DNA of 64,000 nucleotides from positions 1,916,001 to 1,980,000 of the forward strand of contig NZ_CP035492.1 in assembly GCF_004135365.1 (NCBI RefSeq), written 5' to 3'. The DNA is from Paenibacillus protaetiae. Its GTDB lineage: Bacteria > Bacillota > Bacilli > Paenibacillales > Paenibacillaceae. Below are positions 8,273 through 18,025 of the stretch, piece after piece. The translations under genes were made by a program, and so were the position numbers. Numbering within the stretch: position 1 is the first letter of the stretch; each line of letters starts with the position of its first letter. Below the pieces are notes generated by a model, which worked only from the letters and a program-made list of their open reading frames with translations, was not told the origin of the DNA and searched no databases.

Positions 8273-9994
8273 TTAGCTGTGGAAGTTCGTGCCGTCTGTA
8301 ACAGCCTGCACATAGCCGGCGCGGATGACGAAGTCGCCAAAATGCTCGCCTTCGCTCCGGTCGGAAGCATAATGATGGAAAATCGGGCGCAGCGTATCAA
8401 TAATTTCATCTTCGCCGATATTTTCGCGGTACAGCTTGCTTAGGCGGTCGCCGGTAAAGCCGGCCCCCATATACAAGTTGTATTTGCCCGGCGATTTGCC
8501 GATAAAAGCAATTTCGCCCAAAGCCGGACGTGCGCAGCCGTTCGGGCAGCCGGTCATACGGATATTAATTTCTTCATCCCGGATGCCTGCCTCTTCCAGA
8601 ATCGGCTCCAGCTTGTCGAGCAGATCCGGCAAATAGCGTTCCGCCTCCGCCATCGCCAGTCCGCAGGTCGGCAGCGCCACGCAGGACAAAGCGCTGCGGC
8701 GCAAAGCGGAATATTGGCCGCCGGCGGTAATGCCGTACTGCTCCAGCAGGGCCGATATTTTCGCCTTTTTTTGACTGGAAATGTTGGCGATCACCAGGTT
8801 CTGATTACCGGTCAGACGGAAGTCGCCGGTGTGGATTTTGGCAATTTCGCGCAGGCCGGTTTTCAGCTTGCTGCTGTCGGTATCAATAATGCGCCCGCTT
8901 TGGATATACAGCGTCACATTCCATTTGCCGTCCTTGCCTTTCACCCAGCCGTAGCGGTCGCCGTTATGCGCAAATTGAAACTCGCGGGCCGGCTGCAGCT
9001 CCCAGCCGAGGCGGTCATGCAGCTCGTCAACAAACCAATCGAGGCCATGGCGGTCGATCGTATATTTGAAACGGGCGTTTTTGCGGACGGAACGATTGCC
9101 GTAATCGCGCTGAATCGTTACCGTCTTCTCCGCTACGTCAAGCACTTGGTCCGGCGTGCAGAAACCGATCACTTTCGCCAGCTGCGGATACGTATTCGTA
9201 TCGCCGTGCGTCATGCCCATGCCGCCGCCGACGCAAACGTTAAAGCCGGCCAGCTTGCCGTCTTCTACGATCGCGATATAACCAAGGTCCTGCGAATAAA
9301 CGTCGACATCGTTAGTCGGAGGAACCGTAATGCCGATTTTGAATTTGCGGGGCAAATAAACCGGGCCGTAGATCGGTTCGACTTCGCCTTGTTCTTCGGA
9401 GGTGGTCACCTTCTCGCCATCCAGCCATATTTCATGGTAAGCCGGCGTTTTGGGCGCGAGATGGGCAGTCAGCCGCTCCGCCCATTGAAGCACTTCGCTG
9501 TGCACCTCCGACTGGTACGGGTTCGGATTGCACATGACGTTGCGGCTTACGTCGCCGCATGCAGCCAGTGTTGTGAGCAGCGTATCATTAATGTTTTTGA
9601 TCGTGTCCTTCAGGTTCCACTTCAATACGCCATGCAGCTGGAACGCTTGTCTTGTTGTAATCCGCAGGCTGCCGCTGCCGTATTGATCGGCCAGCTTATC
9701 CAGGACAAGCCACTGCTCCGGCGTTGTTTTGCCGCCGGGAAGCACAATGCGGAGCATAAATTGATACGAAGGCTCCAGCTTCTGCTTTTCGCGCTCATTG
9801 CGCAAATCCCGGTCGTCTTGCATATAGCTGCCATGAAATTTAAGCAGCCGGTTGTCCAGCTCGGGCAGTCCGCCCGTAATCCGATCGGAAAGCGATTCTA
9901 CCAGCGATCCGCGCAAATAATTGCTTTCCAGCTTCAGCAACTCCACGTCGCTTGGCGGTCCGCCGATCGGTTCCACTTTTCGTTTGTTTGCCAT
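8273..9994 (-). CDS. cysI: Assimilatory sulfite reductase, hemoprotein subunit
   Basis: A siroheme and [4Fe-4S] enzyme that reduces sulfite to sulfide for cysteine synthesis, taking electrons from the CysJ flavoprotein. It is 573 residues, the usual length. The cluster and siroheme cysteines are in CVALPTC and [10 protein letters not shown] in the C-terminal third. An early [10 protein letters not shown] motif and FTGD-type segments also match the family. The ATG at 9994 is chosen because AAAGGAG lies 9 bases before it; the ATG at 10015 contains this ribosome binding site and is unlikely. It lies downstream of cysJ with a 90-base gap and is followed by a terminator. Confidence 0.96.
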   Translation of the reverse strand: MANKRKVEPIGGPPSDVELLKLESNYLRGSLVESLSDRITGGLPELDNRLLKFHGSYMQDDRDLRNEREKQKLEPSYQFMLRIVLPGGKTTPEQWLVLDKLADQYGSGSLRITTRQAFQLHGVLKWNLKDTIKNINDTLLTTLAACGDVSRNVMCNPNPYQSEVHSEVLQWAERLTAHLAPKTPAYHEIWLDGEKVTTSEEQGEVEPIYGPVYLPRKFKIGITVPPTNDVDVYSQDLGYIAIVEDGKLAGFNVCVGGGMGMTHGDTNTYPQLAKVIGFCTPDQVLDVAEKTVTIQRDYGNRSVRKNARFKYTIDRHGLDWFVDELHDRLGWELQPAREFQFAHNGDRYGWVKGKDGKWNVTLYIQSGRIIDTDSSKLKTGLREIAKIHTGDFRLTGNQNLVIANISSQKKAKISALLEQYGITAGGQYSALRRSALSCVALPTCGLAMAEAERYLPDLLDKLEPILEEAGIRDEEINIRMTGCPNGCARPALGEIAFIGKSPGKYNLYMGAGFTGDRLSKLYRENIGEDEIIDTLRPIFHHYASDRSEGEHFGDFVIRAGYVQAVTDGTNFHS

Positions 9995-10084
9995 TGGTGA
10001 CAGCTCCTTTGCCATACAGTTCGTTCTATCGTTCGATCTATGGATGCCTGCTCACGCAGATCCGGCGTTCAGCTGAACCGCCGA

Positions 10085-11959
10085 TTAATATACGTCGCGC
10101 TGATAACGGTTGCTCTCCTGCAAACCGGCAAGATAAGCCGCTGCTTCCTCCGCCGTTTTGCCGCCCTGCTGTTCGATAATGGCCAGCAGCGCCGCATGTA
10201 CATCATGCGCCATATGTTTTTCGTCGCCGCATACGTACACGTGGGCTCCTTCTTCCAGCCACCGGTACAGCTCCGCTGCATGCTCCATCATTCGGTTCTG
10301 CACATATACCTTCTCTTTTGTATCGCGCGAGAACGCAACTTCAAGTTTGGTCAGCACGCCATCCTTCAGCATGCGCTGCCAATCCGTCTGATACAGGAAG
10401 TCGGTAACGAAATGGCGGTCGCCGTAAAACAGCCACGACTTGCCTGCAGCGCCCTGTTCTTCGCGCTCCTCCAGGAATGCGCGGAACGGCGCTACGCCTG
10501 TTCCCGGTCCAATCATAATGATAGGGGTATCCGGATTGACCGGCGGCTTGAAGTTCTCGTTATGTTGAATAAATATAGGAAGCTTGTCGCCGATCTCCAG
10601 CCGTTCCGACACTTGCACCGAACATACGCCGTTGCGCTGGCGGCCGTGCGTTTCATACTGCACCTTGCGGATCGTCACATGCACTTCGTCCGGATGAGCG
10701 GCATAGCTGCTGGCGATTGAATACAAACGCGGCGGCAGCTTGCGCAAGTTGGCGGCAAGCTCGGCGGCCGTAATCGTCCAAGGGCCAAAATCGTTCAGCA
10801 GATCAAGCAGATCGCGTCCGTGCATATACGCTTTCAGCGCTTCTTTCTGATCCGGCTGTACAAGCTGTGCAAGCTTGCTTTGGCCCGAATAGGGAGCAAG
10901 CTTCTCCAGCAGCGGCTTCGTCAGCACCGTAATCTCATAGTGATGCTGAAGCGCCGTGCGGAGCGAGGCCGTCTCGCCCGCTTTGCCGGCCTGTACCGGC
11001 TCTTCCGGGTTCCAGTTCATCAGCCCGATAATGTCATCAACCAATGCCGGATCATTTTGCGGGAAAATGCCTACGCAGTCGCCCGGCGCATATGTGAGGC
11101 CCGAGCCTTCCAACGACAGCTCCAAATGGCGTGTTTCCCGGTCCGAGCCCCGTCCGTTTAAGTTGATGCTCTCCAGCACTTCCGCATAAAACGGATTGGT
11201 GCGGGAATATTCCGATTCCGCCGCCACAGCCGCTGCTGCGGAAGTCGCGGCCGGAGCCGCCTGGGCGCCGGCGCTGCTGCCGGAGCCGGATACGGCGCTG
11301 AGCACGTTTTGAATCCAGCCGGAAGCGGCTTCTTCAAAGTCAACGTCGCAATCTACGCGGTTAACAAGGCGCTGCGCGCCAAGTTCTTCCAGGCGCTGGT
11401 CGAAATCTTGTCCGGTTTTGCAAAAAAACTCGTACGAAGTATCGCCAAGCGCAAGTACGGAAAACAAGACGCCATCCAGCTTGGGAGCGCGCTTGCTGTG
11501 CAAAAATTCATGGAACGAAATCGCGTTGTCCGGCGGGTCTCCTTCGCCGTGCGTGCTGGCTACAATAAACAAATAGCCCGCTTTCTTCAAATTATTGGTT
11601 TTGTATTTGTTCATCGCGGACAAAGTTACTTCAAACCCTTGCGCTTTCAGCTTATCCGCCAGCTTGCCGGCCAGCTTCTGCGAATTGCCGGTTTGCGAAC
11701 CAAACAATACAGTCGCTTCGCGCGGCGCTGCCGGAGCCGCTGCCAGTGCCACAGCGGGAACGGCCGCCTGCGGCGCTTCCTCGATGGCCAATGCTGCCGC
11801 CGTGCTTGCAGCCGCCGCTCCGAATCCCGACTGGTAAAACGTTAAATAGCCGTTCAGCCACTGAATTTGCCCTTCATTTAATGTAGGCAGCAAACGATTA
11901 ATCAGTTCAGCCTGCTCCTGTGTAAACGGGCTGTTCGTTACTTGAAGTTGCAACAACAT
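10085..11959 (-). CDS. cysJ: Assimilatory sulfite reductase, flavoprotein subunit
   Basis: An NADPH-dependent diflavin reductase of about 624 residues. It has an N-terminal lead segment, an FMN flavodoxin domain (LFGSQTGNSQKLA; STHGEGDPPDN), an Ala-rich linker, then the FAD and NADPH domains (RLYSIASS, GPGTGVAPFRAFLEER, YVCGDEKHMAHDVH) ending YQRDVY. It passes electrons to CysI. Start: ATG at 11959 is followed by two TTG codons. The GAGGTGG sequence sits only about 2 bases before the ATG, so TTG at 11956 or 11953 could be the real initiator. In-frame sequence upstream of 11959 overlaps the promoter. Confidence 0.95.
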   Translation of the reverse strand: MLLQLQVTNSPFTQEQAELINRLLPTLNEGQIQWLNGYLTFYQSGFGAAAASTAAALAIEEAPQAAVPAVALAAAPAAPREATVLFGSQTGNSQKLAGKLADKLKAQGFEVTLSAMNKYKTNNLKKAGYLFIVASTHGEGDPPDNAISFHEFLHSKRAPKLDGVLFSVLALGDTSYEFFCKTGQDFDQRLEELGAQRLVNRVDCDVDFEEAASGWIQNVLSAVSGSGSSAGAQAAPAATSAAAAVAAESEYSRTNPFYAEVLESINLNGRGSDRETRHLELSLEGSGLTYAPGDCVGIFPQNDPALVDDIIGLMNWNPEEPVQAGKAGETASLRTALQHHYEITVLTKPLLEKLAPYSGQSKLAQLVQPDQKEALKAYMHGRDLLDLLNDFGPWTITAAELAANLRKLPPRLYSIASSYAAHPDEVHVTIRKVQYETHGRQRNGVCSVQVSERLEIGDKLPIFIQHNENFKPPVNPDTPIIMIGPGTGVAPFRAFLEEREEQGAAGKSWLFYGDRHFVTDFLYQTDWQRMLKDGVLTKLEVAFSRDTKEKVYVQNRMMEHAAELYRWLEEGAHVYVCGDEKHMAHDVHAALLAIIEQQGGKTAEEAAAYLAGLQESNRYQRDVY

Positions 11960-12026
11960 CCACCTCGCATCTGGTCTCTTTCGGCTTAATTCCAAGTACG
12001 CCACTCTGCTTTTTTCATTTGCCTTA

Positions 12027-12055
12027 ATACTACAGCAGTCCCTATAAACGGTCAA
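12027..12055 (-). promoter_or_regulatory. Candidate sigma-A promoter of cysJI
   Basis: TTGACC (12050-12055), a 17-bp spacer and TAGTAT (12027-12032) on the coding strand, about 70 bases before the cysJ start. No S-box riboswitch, T-box or other structured leader was seen between it and cysJ. Confidence 0.65.
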
Positions 12056-12135
12056 TGAAATCGCCCTGTTTTTGGCTATAAGAAATATTGTGTTTTGCGG
12101 TCAGGAAATCTTATAAGTCCATAGGCCTGCAGGAC

Positions 12136-12163
12136 AAAAAAAAGAAGGGCAGTCAGCCCTTCT
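12136..12163 (-). terminator. Intrinsic terminator after the NAD(P)-binding protein gene
   Basis: AGAAGGGC / GCCCTTCT stem with a 5-base loop, followed on the minus strand by eight T (plus-strand A run at 12136-12143). It lies between the gene ending at 12255 and the cysJ promoter. Confidence 0.9.
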
Positions 12164-12254
12164 CTTGTCGATTCGGTCTATTCGCCCGTCCCGCTTGCAT
12201 GCGTCAATTGCTGCTTGCCTTAAGCTTGCAACCTGCCTGATTGCCAGGTGAGTG

Positions 12255-12983
12255 TTATCCCCGGAACGGGCCAGCTTTCTCGGCCGTGTACGCCTGCGCC
12301 AAAGCCGCCATCCCGCGGCTGTCAACTACCGTTTGCCCGCTGCCCTTAAGCGTTGCTTGAATCATCGCCTGCCCCAGCTCGCGAAGCGTAATGACATGTT
12401 TGGGCATCAGACGGCGCAATGCCGGATACAGCCATGTAATCGCTTTATAAAATTTATGGGCATTCCGGAGCCCGGGCGTCGGGTGAATGTAGCCGGGGCG
12501 GAACATATAAGCCCGCTTAAAGGGCAGCTTCAACAAATCGTTTTCCGTTTTGCCTTTTACGCGCGCCCACATGCTTCTGCCCTTCTCCGTATTATCCGTT
12601 CCTTCCGCTGTCACATAACAGAACACCATGCCCGGGTTCAGCCGCGAAACCGTTTCGGCTATATGCAGCGTAATGCCGTAAGTCACTTTCGTGTACTGCT
12701 CCTCGTTCATCCCGACTGAAGTGGTGCCCAGGCAAAAATAACACGCATCATATCCCTCAAGCTGCTGCTCAACCGCCGATACATCCGTCAAATCGCTGTG
12801 TACCAGCTCGGTCAGCTTCGGATGGCTGACACCGATTGGCCTGCGTGCAATCGCCAGCACGCTTTCCACAGCCGGGCTTAGCAGGCACTCGTACAAGACG
12901 CCCTCGCCAACCATACCGGTCGCACCGGTTACGATAACTTTGATTTTGCCGTCTTTTGGCCCGGATGGAGCTTTCTTAATCAT
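12255..12983 (-). CDS. NAD(P)-dependent epimerase/oxidoreductase-like protein
   Basis: A 242-residue protein with an N-terminal Rossmann fold (VIVTGATGMVGEG, residues 17-28, GxxGxxG). It resembles the atypical short-chain/NmrA-like and HTATIP2-like families: DACYFCLGTTS after strand 4 and FRPGYIHP in the C-terminal half. The usual YxxxK catalytic pair is not obvious, so it may bind the cofactor without classical SDR catalysis. It follows the DUF1697 gene with a 3-base gap, probably in one operon. Substrate unknown. Confidence 0.8.
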   Translation of the reverse strand: MIKKAPSGPKDGKIKVIVTGATGMVGEGVLYECLLSPAVESVLAIARRPIGVSHPKLTELVHSDLTDVSAVEQQLEGYDACYFCLGTTSVGMNEEQYTKVTYGITLHIAETVSRLNPGMVFCYVTAEGTDNTEKGRSMWARVKGKTENDLLKLPFKRAYMFRPGYIHPTPGLRNAHKFYKAITWLYPALRRLMPKHVITLRELGQAMIQATLKGSGQTVVDSRGMAALAQAYTAEKAGPFRG

Positions 12984-12986
12984 CGT

Positions 12987-13550
12987 CTAGTTCCCCTTTT
13001 GCACAGCAAGCCCAATCAGCTTGCCTACCGTATTCCAGTTGCGGACCGTAATCGGCACCCCCAGCCTCTCGAGCTTGGCGGACAGCTTGGAATTGCGGAC
13101 GCTTCGCCCGTACAGCAAATAAATATGCCGGCCGTCTGTCCGGTACTGGTCATCCCCGTAATCGCCGCCGTCCAGCTTGCCGATAACAGCGGGCGGCAGC
13201 GGTTCGCGCAGGAAGGCGGCATACAAGCATTCCCCTTCGCAGCTGGCTTCCGCCGCCGCAATTTCATCCGCAGTAAACGGAAGTTTTGCCGCTAAATCGG
13301 TCAATTCTCCCGCCGTCCGGACCATCACTTTACTGGCGATGCCAAATTCCGCTTCCATAATTTGTTCGATTCGTGTTTGGACGGCTTCCTCCCCGTCTGC
13401 CGATTCGAACACGATATTACCGCTTTGGATATAGGTTTGTACGTGGTGAAAGCCTTCTTGTTCCAGGGCTGCCTTTAAATCAGCCATTTTGACTTTGTTT
13501 TTGCCGCCAACATTAATGCCGCGCAGCAAAGCGATATAGACCGCCATCAT
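12987..13550 (-). CDS. DUF1697 domain-containing protein
   Basis: A 187-residue protein matching the DUF1697 family, with the characteristic start YIALLRGINVGGKNKVKMADLKA and the TYIQSGNIVFES segment near residues 39-50. No function is established for the family. The first two codons are both ATG; GAGGGG precedes them by 5 and 8 bases, so 13547 is equally possible. Upstream of the NAD(P)-binding protein gene in the same short operon, divergent from the SDR gene at 13633. Confidence 0.9.
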   Translation of the reverse strand: MMAVYIALLRGINVGGKNKVKMADLKAALEQEGFHHVQTYIQSGNIVFESADGEEAVQTRIEQIMEAEFGIASKVMVRTAGELTDLAAKLPFTADEIAAAEASCEGECLYAAFLREPLPPAVIGKLDGGDYGDDQYRTDGRHIYLLYGRSVRNSKLSAKLERLGVPITVRNWNTVGKLIGLAVQKGN

Positions 13551-13632
13551 CTGTTCCCCTCTCCCTTTTTGCTACACGCCCGGCCTGTTGGGTGAATATC
13601 CTGTAGCATTACTTTTTCAATGGAGGATCCCA

Positions 13633-14532
13633 ATGGTTCAAGTATATCCTTATTATGGTTACCAAACCAAGTGTGAACAGCAGCCGGTCACATTCCCTCC
13701 GCAGCATCAGGACCGCCAGCCGGGGCTTGAGTACTTGATGAACCCGAAGCCGATTTCCGATAACCCCAATTATAAAGGAAGCGGAAAACTTGCCGGCAAA
13801 ATCGCCATCATTACTGGCGGGGACAGCGGCATTGGCAGAGCGGTTGCCATTGGCTTCGCCAAAGAAGGCGCCGATGTCGCAATCGTCTACTTGTACGAGC
13901 GCGAGGATGCCGCTGCGACCCAACAGATGGTGGAGCGTTACGGGCGCCGCTGCCTGCTTATCGAAGGCGATTTGCGGAAGCCCGAATTTTCCGCACACAT
14001 CATCCGCCGTACGCTGGAGGCATACGGCAAAATAAACGTCCTGGTGCTCAATCAGGCTGTCCAGTTCCCGCAGCAAAGCATTCTGGACATTTCCGACGAG
14101 CAGCTGGAAAATACGTACCGGACGAACATTTTCCCGCATTTTTATTTGACGAAAGCCGCTTTGCCTTATCTGCAGCCCGGCAGCACTATTATTAGCACCG
14201 CTTCGGTAACTGCCTATGCAGGCGCGCCGCTGCTTGTCGACTATTCCTCCACCAAAGGAGCTGTCGTATCGTTCACCCGTTCTTTGTCGCTGCAGCTTGT
14301 CCGCAAAGGAATCCGCGTCAATGCCGTTGCACCGGGACCGGTCTGGACGCCGCTCATCGTATCCAGCTATTCTGCCGAATATGTCAAAACATTTGGCCTG
14401 GAAACGCCGATGAAACGGGCAGGCCAGCCGTTTGAACTGGCGCCCGCTTATATTTATTTGGCCTCCGAGGACTCCTCGTTTATGACCGGCCAGGTGCTGC
14501 ATGTCAACGGCGGGATTATGACGGAAACGTGA
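13633..14532 (+). CDS. SDR-family oxidoreductase (general stress protein 39-like)
   Basis: A 299-residue extended-N-terminus short-chain dehydrogenase of the YdaD/YhdF/YhxC group. About 55 leading residues precede the Rossmann fold; TGGDSGIGR (61-69) binds the dinucleotide, and the active site is Ser near 189-191, Tyr204 and Lys208 (YSSTK). In place of NNAG the sequence has LNQAV, a common variant of this group. Start: ATG at 13633 has GGAGG 7 bases upstream; an in-frame ATG at 13588 lacks a good site. Bacillus relatives are general stress proteins; the substrate is unknown. Confidence 0.9.
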   Translation: MVQVYPYYGYQTKCEQQPVTFPPQHQDRQPGLEYLMNPKPISDNPNYKGSGKLAGKIAIITGGDSGIGRAVAIGFAKEGADVAIVYLYEREDAAATQQMVERYGRRCLLIEGDLRKPEFSAHIIRRTLEAYGKINVLVLNQAVQFPQQSILDISDEQLENTYRTNIFPHFYLTKAALPYLQPGSTIISTASVTAYAGAPLLVDYSSTKGAVVSFTRSLSLQLVRKGIRVNAVAPGPVWTPLIVSSYSAEYVKTFGLETPMKRAGQPFELAPAYIYLASEDSSFMTGQVLHVNGGIMTET

Positions 14533-14554
14533 TTGGCTGCCGGGTTATGGTTGG

Positions 14555-14998
14555 TTACAAAATTGTGGGAGGCAATAAAATCGCAGCTATAAATACAAGC
14601 TGGAGCACAGCCCGGACCGGCAGGGACGGAACGGGCTTCCCTCCAATCGTTAAGCGGCGTTTGGCCGCGTAATGATTCGCCGGGAACATGGCGATGAGCA
14701 AAGTTGTAAGTGCGATAGCTGCCGCTAATGATACCGCCGGGATCAGCAAGCCTATGGCACCCGCTATTTCCAGCAAACCTGTCACGGTAACAATAGCGCC
14801 TTTTGCCGGAATGGCAGGCGGAACCATACGGATAAGGTCCGGGCGTCTTGTTCCCCAGTGGGCGGAAGCGGACAACAGCAGCATAATAACAGCCGCGGCC
14901 TGCAGCGACACAAACCAGTCGTCAAAGTACGACAATCCGGCGTAACCGGCTGCGCGGAACACGATCCAAGAAACAATAAGAGCAATAAACGGCACCAT
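14555..14998 (-). CDS. DoxX-family membrane protein
   Basis: A 147-residue protein with four hydrophobic segments, consistent with the DoxX/DoxX-like fold. Members are small integral membrane proteins of uncertain, often redox-linked, role. It lies 60 bases downstream of the tetR gene on the same strand and is probably expressed from the TetR-controlled promoter at 15701-15730. Confidence 0.8.
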   Translation of the reverse strand: MVPFIALIVSWIVFRAAGYAGLSYFDDWFVSLQAAAVIMLLLSASAHWGTRRPDLIRMVPPAIPAKGAIVTVTGLLEIAGAIGLLIPAVSLAAAIALTTLLIAMFPANHYAAKRRLTIGGKPVPSLPVRAVLQLVFIAAILLPPTIL

Positions 14999-15058
14999 TT
15001 TTAGTCCTCCTTGTTTTCGTTGTTTTTCTTGTTTATAATTTCGCAGTACAAGAACCGG

Positions 15059-15646
15059 CTATTTTGCTTTCAGCAGGGCAGCGATAAAATCGGATACATC
15101 CTCTGCTGCAGCGCCTCCTTCGGGAAACCCGGCGCGCACGCGCAAGCCTAAGGACAAAAGCACCAACAAGTCGGCAGTCTTCCGAGGGTCGATCGACGCC
15201 CGGATCACGCCCTGCTCCTGCCCTTTCCTGATCCACTCGCCCGACAGCGAAGCCGAACGATCATAAAATTGCCGGAGCGCCTCCGCAACCGCGGGATCAT
15301 CCTCCCTGCCAAGCAAATACATCAGCACTTTGTTAGTGATGTCCCCGGCGTCCTCCAGCCGGGCCAGATTGCCCGCAATCGCCGACATCGGGCCTTCGAA
15401 ACTGGCTGGAGCATGCGCCGCTTCCTTCAGGAAGCTGGCATTCAGCTCTTCAAGCCGGTCAAGCAGCACCCAGGCGAACAGCTCATCTTTACTTTTTACA
15501 TAATGGAATATCGCTCCTTTGGATAACGAAGATTTCTCCATAATGTCCTGCATCGTAATGGCATGGCAGCTCTTGTCCTGCAGCAGCGCTTTGGCCGTTT
15601 CCAGCAGCAGCCTTGTCGTTTGTTCACGCCTTTGCTCGTTTTTCAA
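15059..15646 (-). CDS. TetR/AcrR-family transcriptional repressor
   Basis: A 195-residue protein. The N-terminal TetR helix-turn-helix (ITMQDIMEKSSLSKGAIFHYVKSKDELF, about residues 30-57) is followed by an all-helical ligand domain. The start is TTG at 15646, with AGGAGG 8 bases upstream. A perfect palindrome sits inside its own promoter, so negative autoregulation is likely, with the DoxX gene as co-target. The inducing ligand is not predictable. Confidence 0.9.
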   Translation of the reverse strand: MKNEQRREQTTRLLLETAKALLQDKSCHAITMQDIMEKSSLSKGAIFHYVKSKDELFAWVLLDRLEELNASFLKEAAHAPASFEGPMSAIAGNLARLEDAGDITNKVLMYLLGREDDPAVAEALRQFYDRSASLSGEWIRKGQEQGVIRASIDPRKTADLLVLLSLGLRVRAGFPEGGAAAEDVSDFIAALLKAK

Positions 15647-15700
15647 AAGTTGCTCCTCCTTTCCCGTATCGGTTATTTACTTCCCATATTTTCTTTGTTC

Positions 15701-15730
15701 ATTATATAAAACCGACCGTCGGTTTGTAAA
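15701..15730 (-). promoter_or_regulatory. Promoter with embedded TetR operator
   Basis: On the coding strand TTTACA (15725-15730) and TATAAT (15701-15706) are 18 bp apart. The spacer contains the 17-bp perfect palindrome AAACCGACGGTCGGTTT (15709-15725). This is the classical layout for a self-repressing TetR-family regulator. Confidence 0.85.
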
Positions 15731-16003
15731 TAAAAAATAATCCTTTTTTCGTTCGGCAATGCCTCGCAGCAGTTCCTGAAACGATGAGGTAAACAGAATG
15801 AGAAATGGGTATGCTAACACTATTGCAAAAAAAATGGCTAGTGGCCCATCAAATATGCTTTTCCGGTTTATGCAAGCTTTTAGCGAAAAAAACTAAAATT
15901 TTTAGGCAAAAAACAAAAACATTTAGGTGTTCTGGATATTCCTAAATATGCTAAGATAATAGAATGCAACGCTTTCAGAGGGCTAACTCAAGGAGGAGAC
16001 CGA

Positions 16004-16984
16004 ATGTCCAAACCATCTAAACCAAACGAGCCATTGGTAACCCATATTTATACGGCAGACCCTTCTGCGCATGTATTTGAAGGCAAGTTATACATTTATC
16101 CATCGCATGATCTTGATCACGTGATGGTTTCCAATGATAACGGCGACCAATACGACATGGAAGATTACCACGTCCTGTCCATGGACGACGTGACAGCTCC
16201 GGCTGTTGACCATGGCGAAGCGCTTCACCTTCGCGACGTGCCTTGGGCAAGCCAGCAAATGTGGGCACCGGATGCTGCATTTAAAAACAACACGTATTAC
16301 CTGTATTTCCCAGCACGGGATCACGACGGCATCTTCCGGATCGGCGTAGCAACAAGCGCTAACCCTGCCGGTCCATTCAAAGCCGAACCAAACTACATCC
16401 CTGGCAGCTACAGCATTGACCCTGCCGTATTTGTGGACGAGGACGGCAAAGCTTACATGTACTTTGGCGGCCTGTGGGGCGGCCAGCTTGAAAAATGGCA
16501 AACCGGCGAGTATGTCGCAAACGGCGAAGGACCGGCGCCAACGGCTCCGGCAATTGGCCCTCGTGTCGCAGAATTGAACGACGACATGCTTACGTTTAAA
16601 GAAACGCCAAAAGAAATTTCCATCGTCGATGAAGACGGCAGCCCGATTACGGCAGGCGATGAAGACCGCCGTTATTTCGAAGGCCCTTGGATGCACAAAT
16701 ATAACGGCAAATACTATTTGTCGTTCTCGACGGGTTCGACGCACAAAATCGTGTACGCGGTCGGCGATCACCCGCAAGGTCCTTTTACATTCAAAGGCAC
16801 TATTCTGACGCCGGTTCTCGGCTGGACAACGCACCATTCCATCGTTGAATTCAACGATAAATGGTACCTGTTCTACCATGACAGCTCCTTGTCCGGCGGC
16901 GCTGATAACAAGCGCAGCGTGAAATACACCGAGCTGAAATATAACGAAGACGGCACGATCCAAACGATCGAGTACAACAAATAA
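16004..16984 (+). CDS. Glycoside hydrolase family 43 protein
   Basis: A 326-residue five-bladed beta-propeller glycosidase, likely acting on arabinose- or xylose-containing oligosaccharides. The three GH43 acidic residues can be placed: Asp19 in TADPSAHVF (base), Asp139 in SIDPAVFVDEDG (pKa modulator) and Glu226 in RYFEGPWM (acid). There is no signal peptide, so it probably acts on imported oligosaccharides in the cytoplasm. AAGGAGG lies 7 bases before the ATG. The gene is monocistronic with a strong terminator; an AraC regulator gene converges on it. Exact substrate uncertain. Confidence 0.9.
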   Translation: MSKPSKPNEPLVTHIYTADPSAHVFEGKLYIYPSHDLDHVMVSNDNGDQYDMEDYHVLSMDDVTAPAVDHGEALHLRDVPWASQQMWAPDAAFKNNTYYLYFPARDHDGIFRIGVATSANPAGPFKAEPNYIPGSYSIDPAVFVDEDGKAYMYFGGLWGGQLEKWQTGEYVANGEGPAPTAPAIGPRVAELNDDMLTFKETPKEISIVDEDGSPITAGDEDRRYFEGPWMHKYNGKYYLSFSTGSTHKIVYAVGDHPQGPFTFKGTILTPVLGWTTHHSIVEFNDKWYLFYHDSSLSGGADNKRSVKYTELKYNEDGTIQTIEYNK

Positions 16985-16991
16985 TACAGCG

Positions 16992-17026
16992 AAAGCCGGA
17001 CACAATAAGTGTCCGGCTTTTGTATT
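16992..17026 (+). terminator. Intrinsic terminator after GH43 gene
   Basis: AAAGCCGGACAC / GTGTCCGGCTTT, a 12-bp stem with a 5-base loop followed by a T-rich tract (TTTTGTATTTTT). The A-rich flank could let it serve the converging araC-type gene as well. Confidence 0.93.
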
Positions 17027-17079
17027 TTTCAACGGGCGGCAGCCCTCTGCAGCGCACGGTAAGCCAGGTATACAGGCAG

Positions 17080-17844
17080 CTAAAGCCGCCTGTGCAGCGC
17101 GTAATTGTTTTTATAGGAGGCAGGCGAAACGCCCATCAGCCTTTTAAACGTATTGCTGAAATAATAAATATCTTTAAACCCCGTACGATCCGCAACTTCC
17201 CCTACGTTGTATTCCCCCGTCTCCAGCAGAGAGGCGGCTTTGTTAATCCGGACCCGATTCAAAAATTCCGAGATGGAACGCCCTTCAACCCGTTTGAACA
17301 GCGCTCCGCCGTATACCGCATTCAGCTTGGACGCCCGGGCGATCTGCCCGACCGTTAACGGCTCGTCATAATGCTCAACAATATACCGTTTCATCCGGTC
17401 CACATGGCTGTTGATGCCAACCGCTTTGCCCTCATAGATCAGCTTGTGGATAATAAGCGAAAGCAGCGCATGGCATTTCATTTCGTAGCCGTCCTTTTGC
17501 TGCAGCCATTCATAATTAAGCTCTTGGAGCAGCCACTGGTATTGCTCCAGATCCAGCCCCGAAGTTACGACAGGCAGATCAATGGTATTGCCGTCATCCA
17601 GCACAAAATCAAGGGCTGCGCACACCATGCCCGTTGTGACGGCGCTTCGTACGCTTTGCGCCTTAATATATAGCACATCGCCTTGCTGGACATGGTATTC
17701 CTTCCCGTTAATCGTATAATCGGCTTGGCCTTCCAGCACAAATACAATATCGTAAAAGGAGATCCGATGTGTGTCCAGCTTCCAGCTGGGCGTGCATTCC
17801 TTTTGTACAAAATAGGTCAGCTCCGGATGAATATATCGGCTCAT
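17080..17844 (-). CDS. AraC-family transcriptional regulator
   Basis: A 254-residue regulator. The N-terminal cupin-like sensor (about residues 25-90, FVLEGQADYTINGKEYHVQQGD) is followed by a two-helix-turn-helix AraC domain at about 155-250 (VGQIARASKLNAVYGGALFKRVEG; VGEVADRTGFKDIYYFSNTFKRLMGVSPASYK). It is divergent from the Gfo/Idh/MocA oxidoreductase gene at 18026 and is a good candidate for its sugar-responsive regulator. Confidence 0.92.
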   Translation of the reverse strand: MSRYIHPELTYFVQKECTPSWKLDTHRISFYDIVFVLEGQADYTINGKEYHVQQGDVLYIKAQSVRSAVTTGMVCAALDFVLDDGNTIDLPVVTSGLDLEQYQWLLQELNYEWLQQKDGYEMKCHALLSLIIHKLIYEGKAVGINSHVDRMKRYIVEHYDEPLTVGQIARASKLNAVYGGALFKRVEGRSISEFLNRVRINKAASLLETGEYNVGEVADRTGFKDIYYFSNTFKRLMGVSPASYKNNYALHRRL

Positions 17845-18025
17845 ACGGGTATCATCCCTTTTATTTTTTTACTATTATCTATAACAAAAGATTAAAGATT
17901 TGCCTATCCTTTCACCATAAAATCTTTAATTATTACAAATAACCTTTAACTGGCACATTCTAACGCCAAAACGATGATTGTTATAATGAAGACGATTACA
18001 TTCGAATGGTTGGGAGGATATCCTT

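Noticed and set aside
8714..10000. Long open frame (428 codons) on the plus strand opposite cysI
   Set aside because: It mirrors the codon structure of cysI, has no ribosome binding site and no recognisable protein motif; cysI is certain.
15964..15979. cre-like sequence ATGCAACGCTTTCAG before the GH43 gene
   Set aside because: It is one base short of the consensus spacing between AA and CG, so it does not fit the CcpA pattern.
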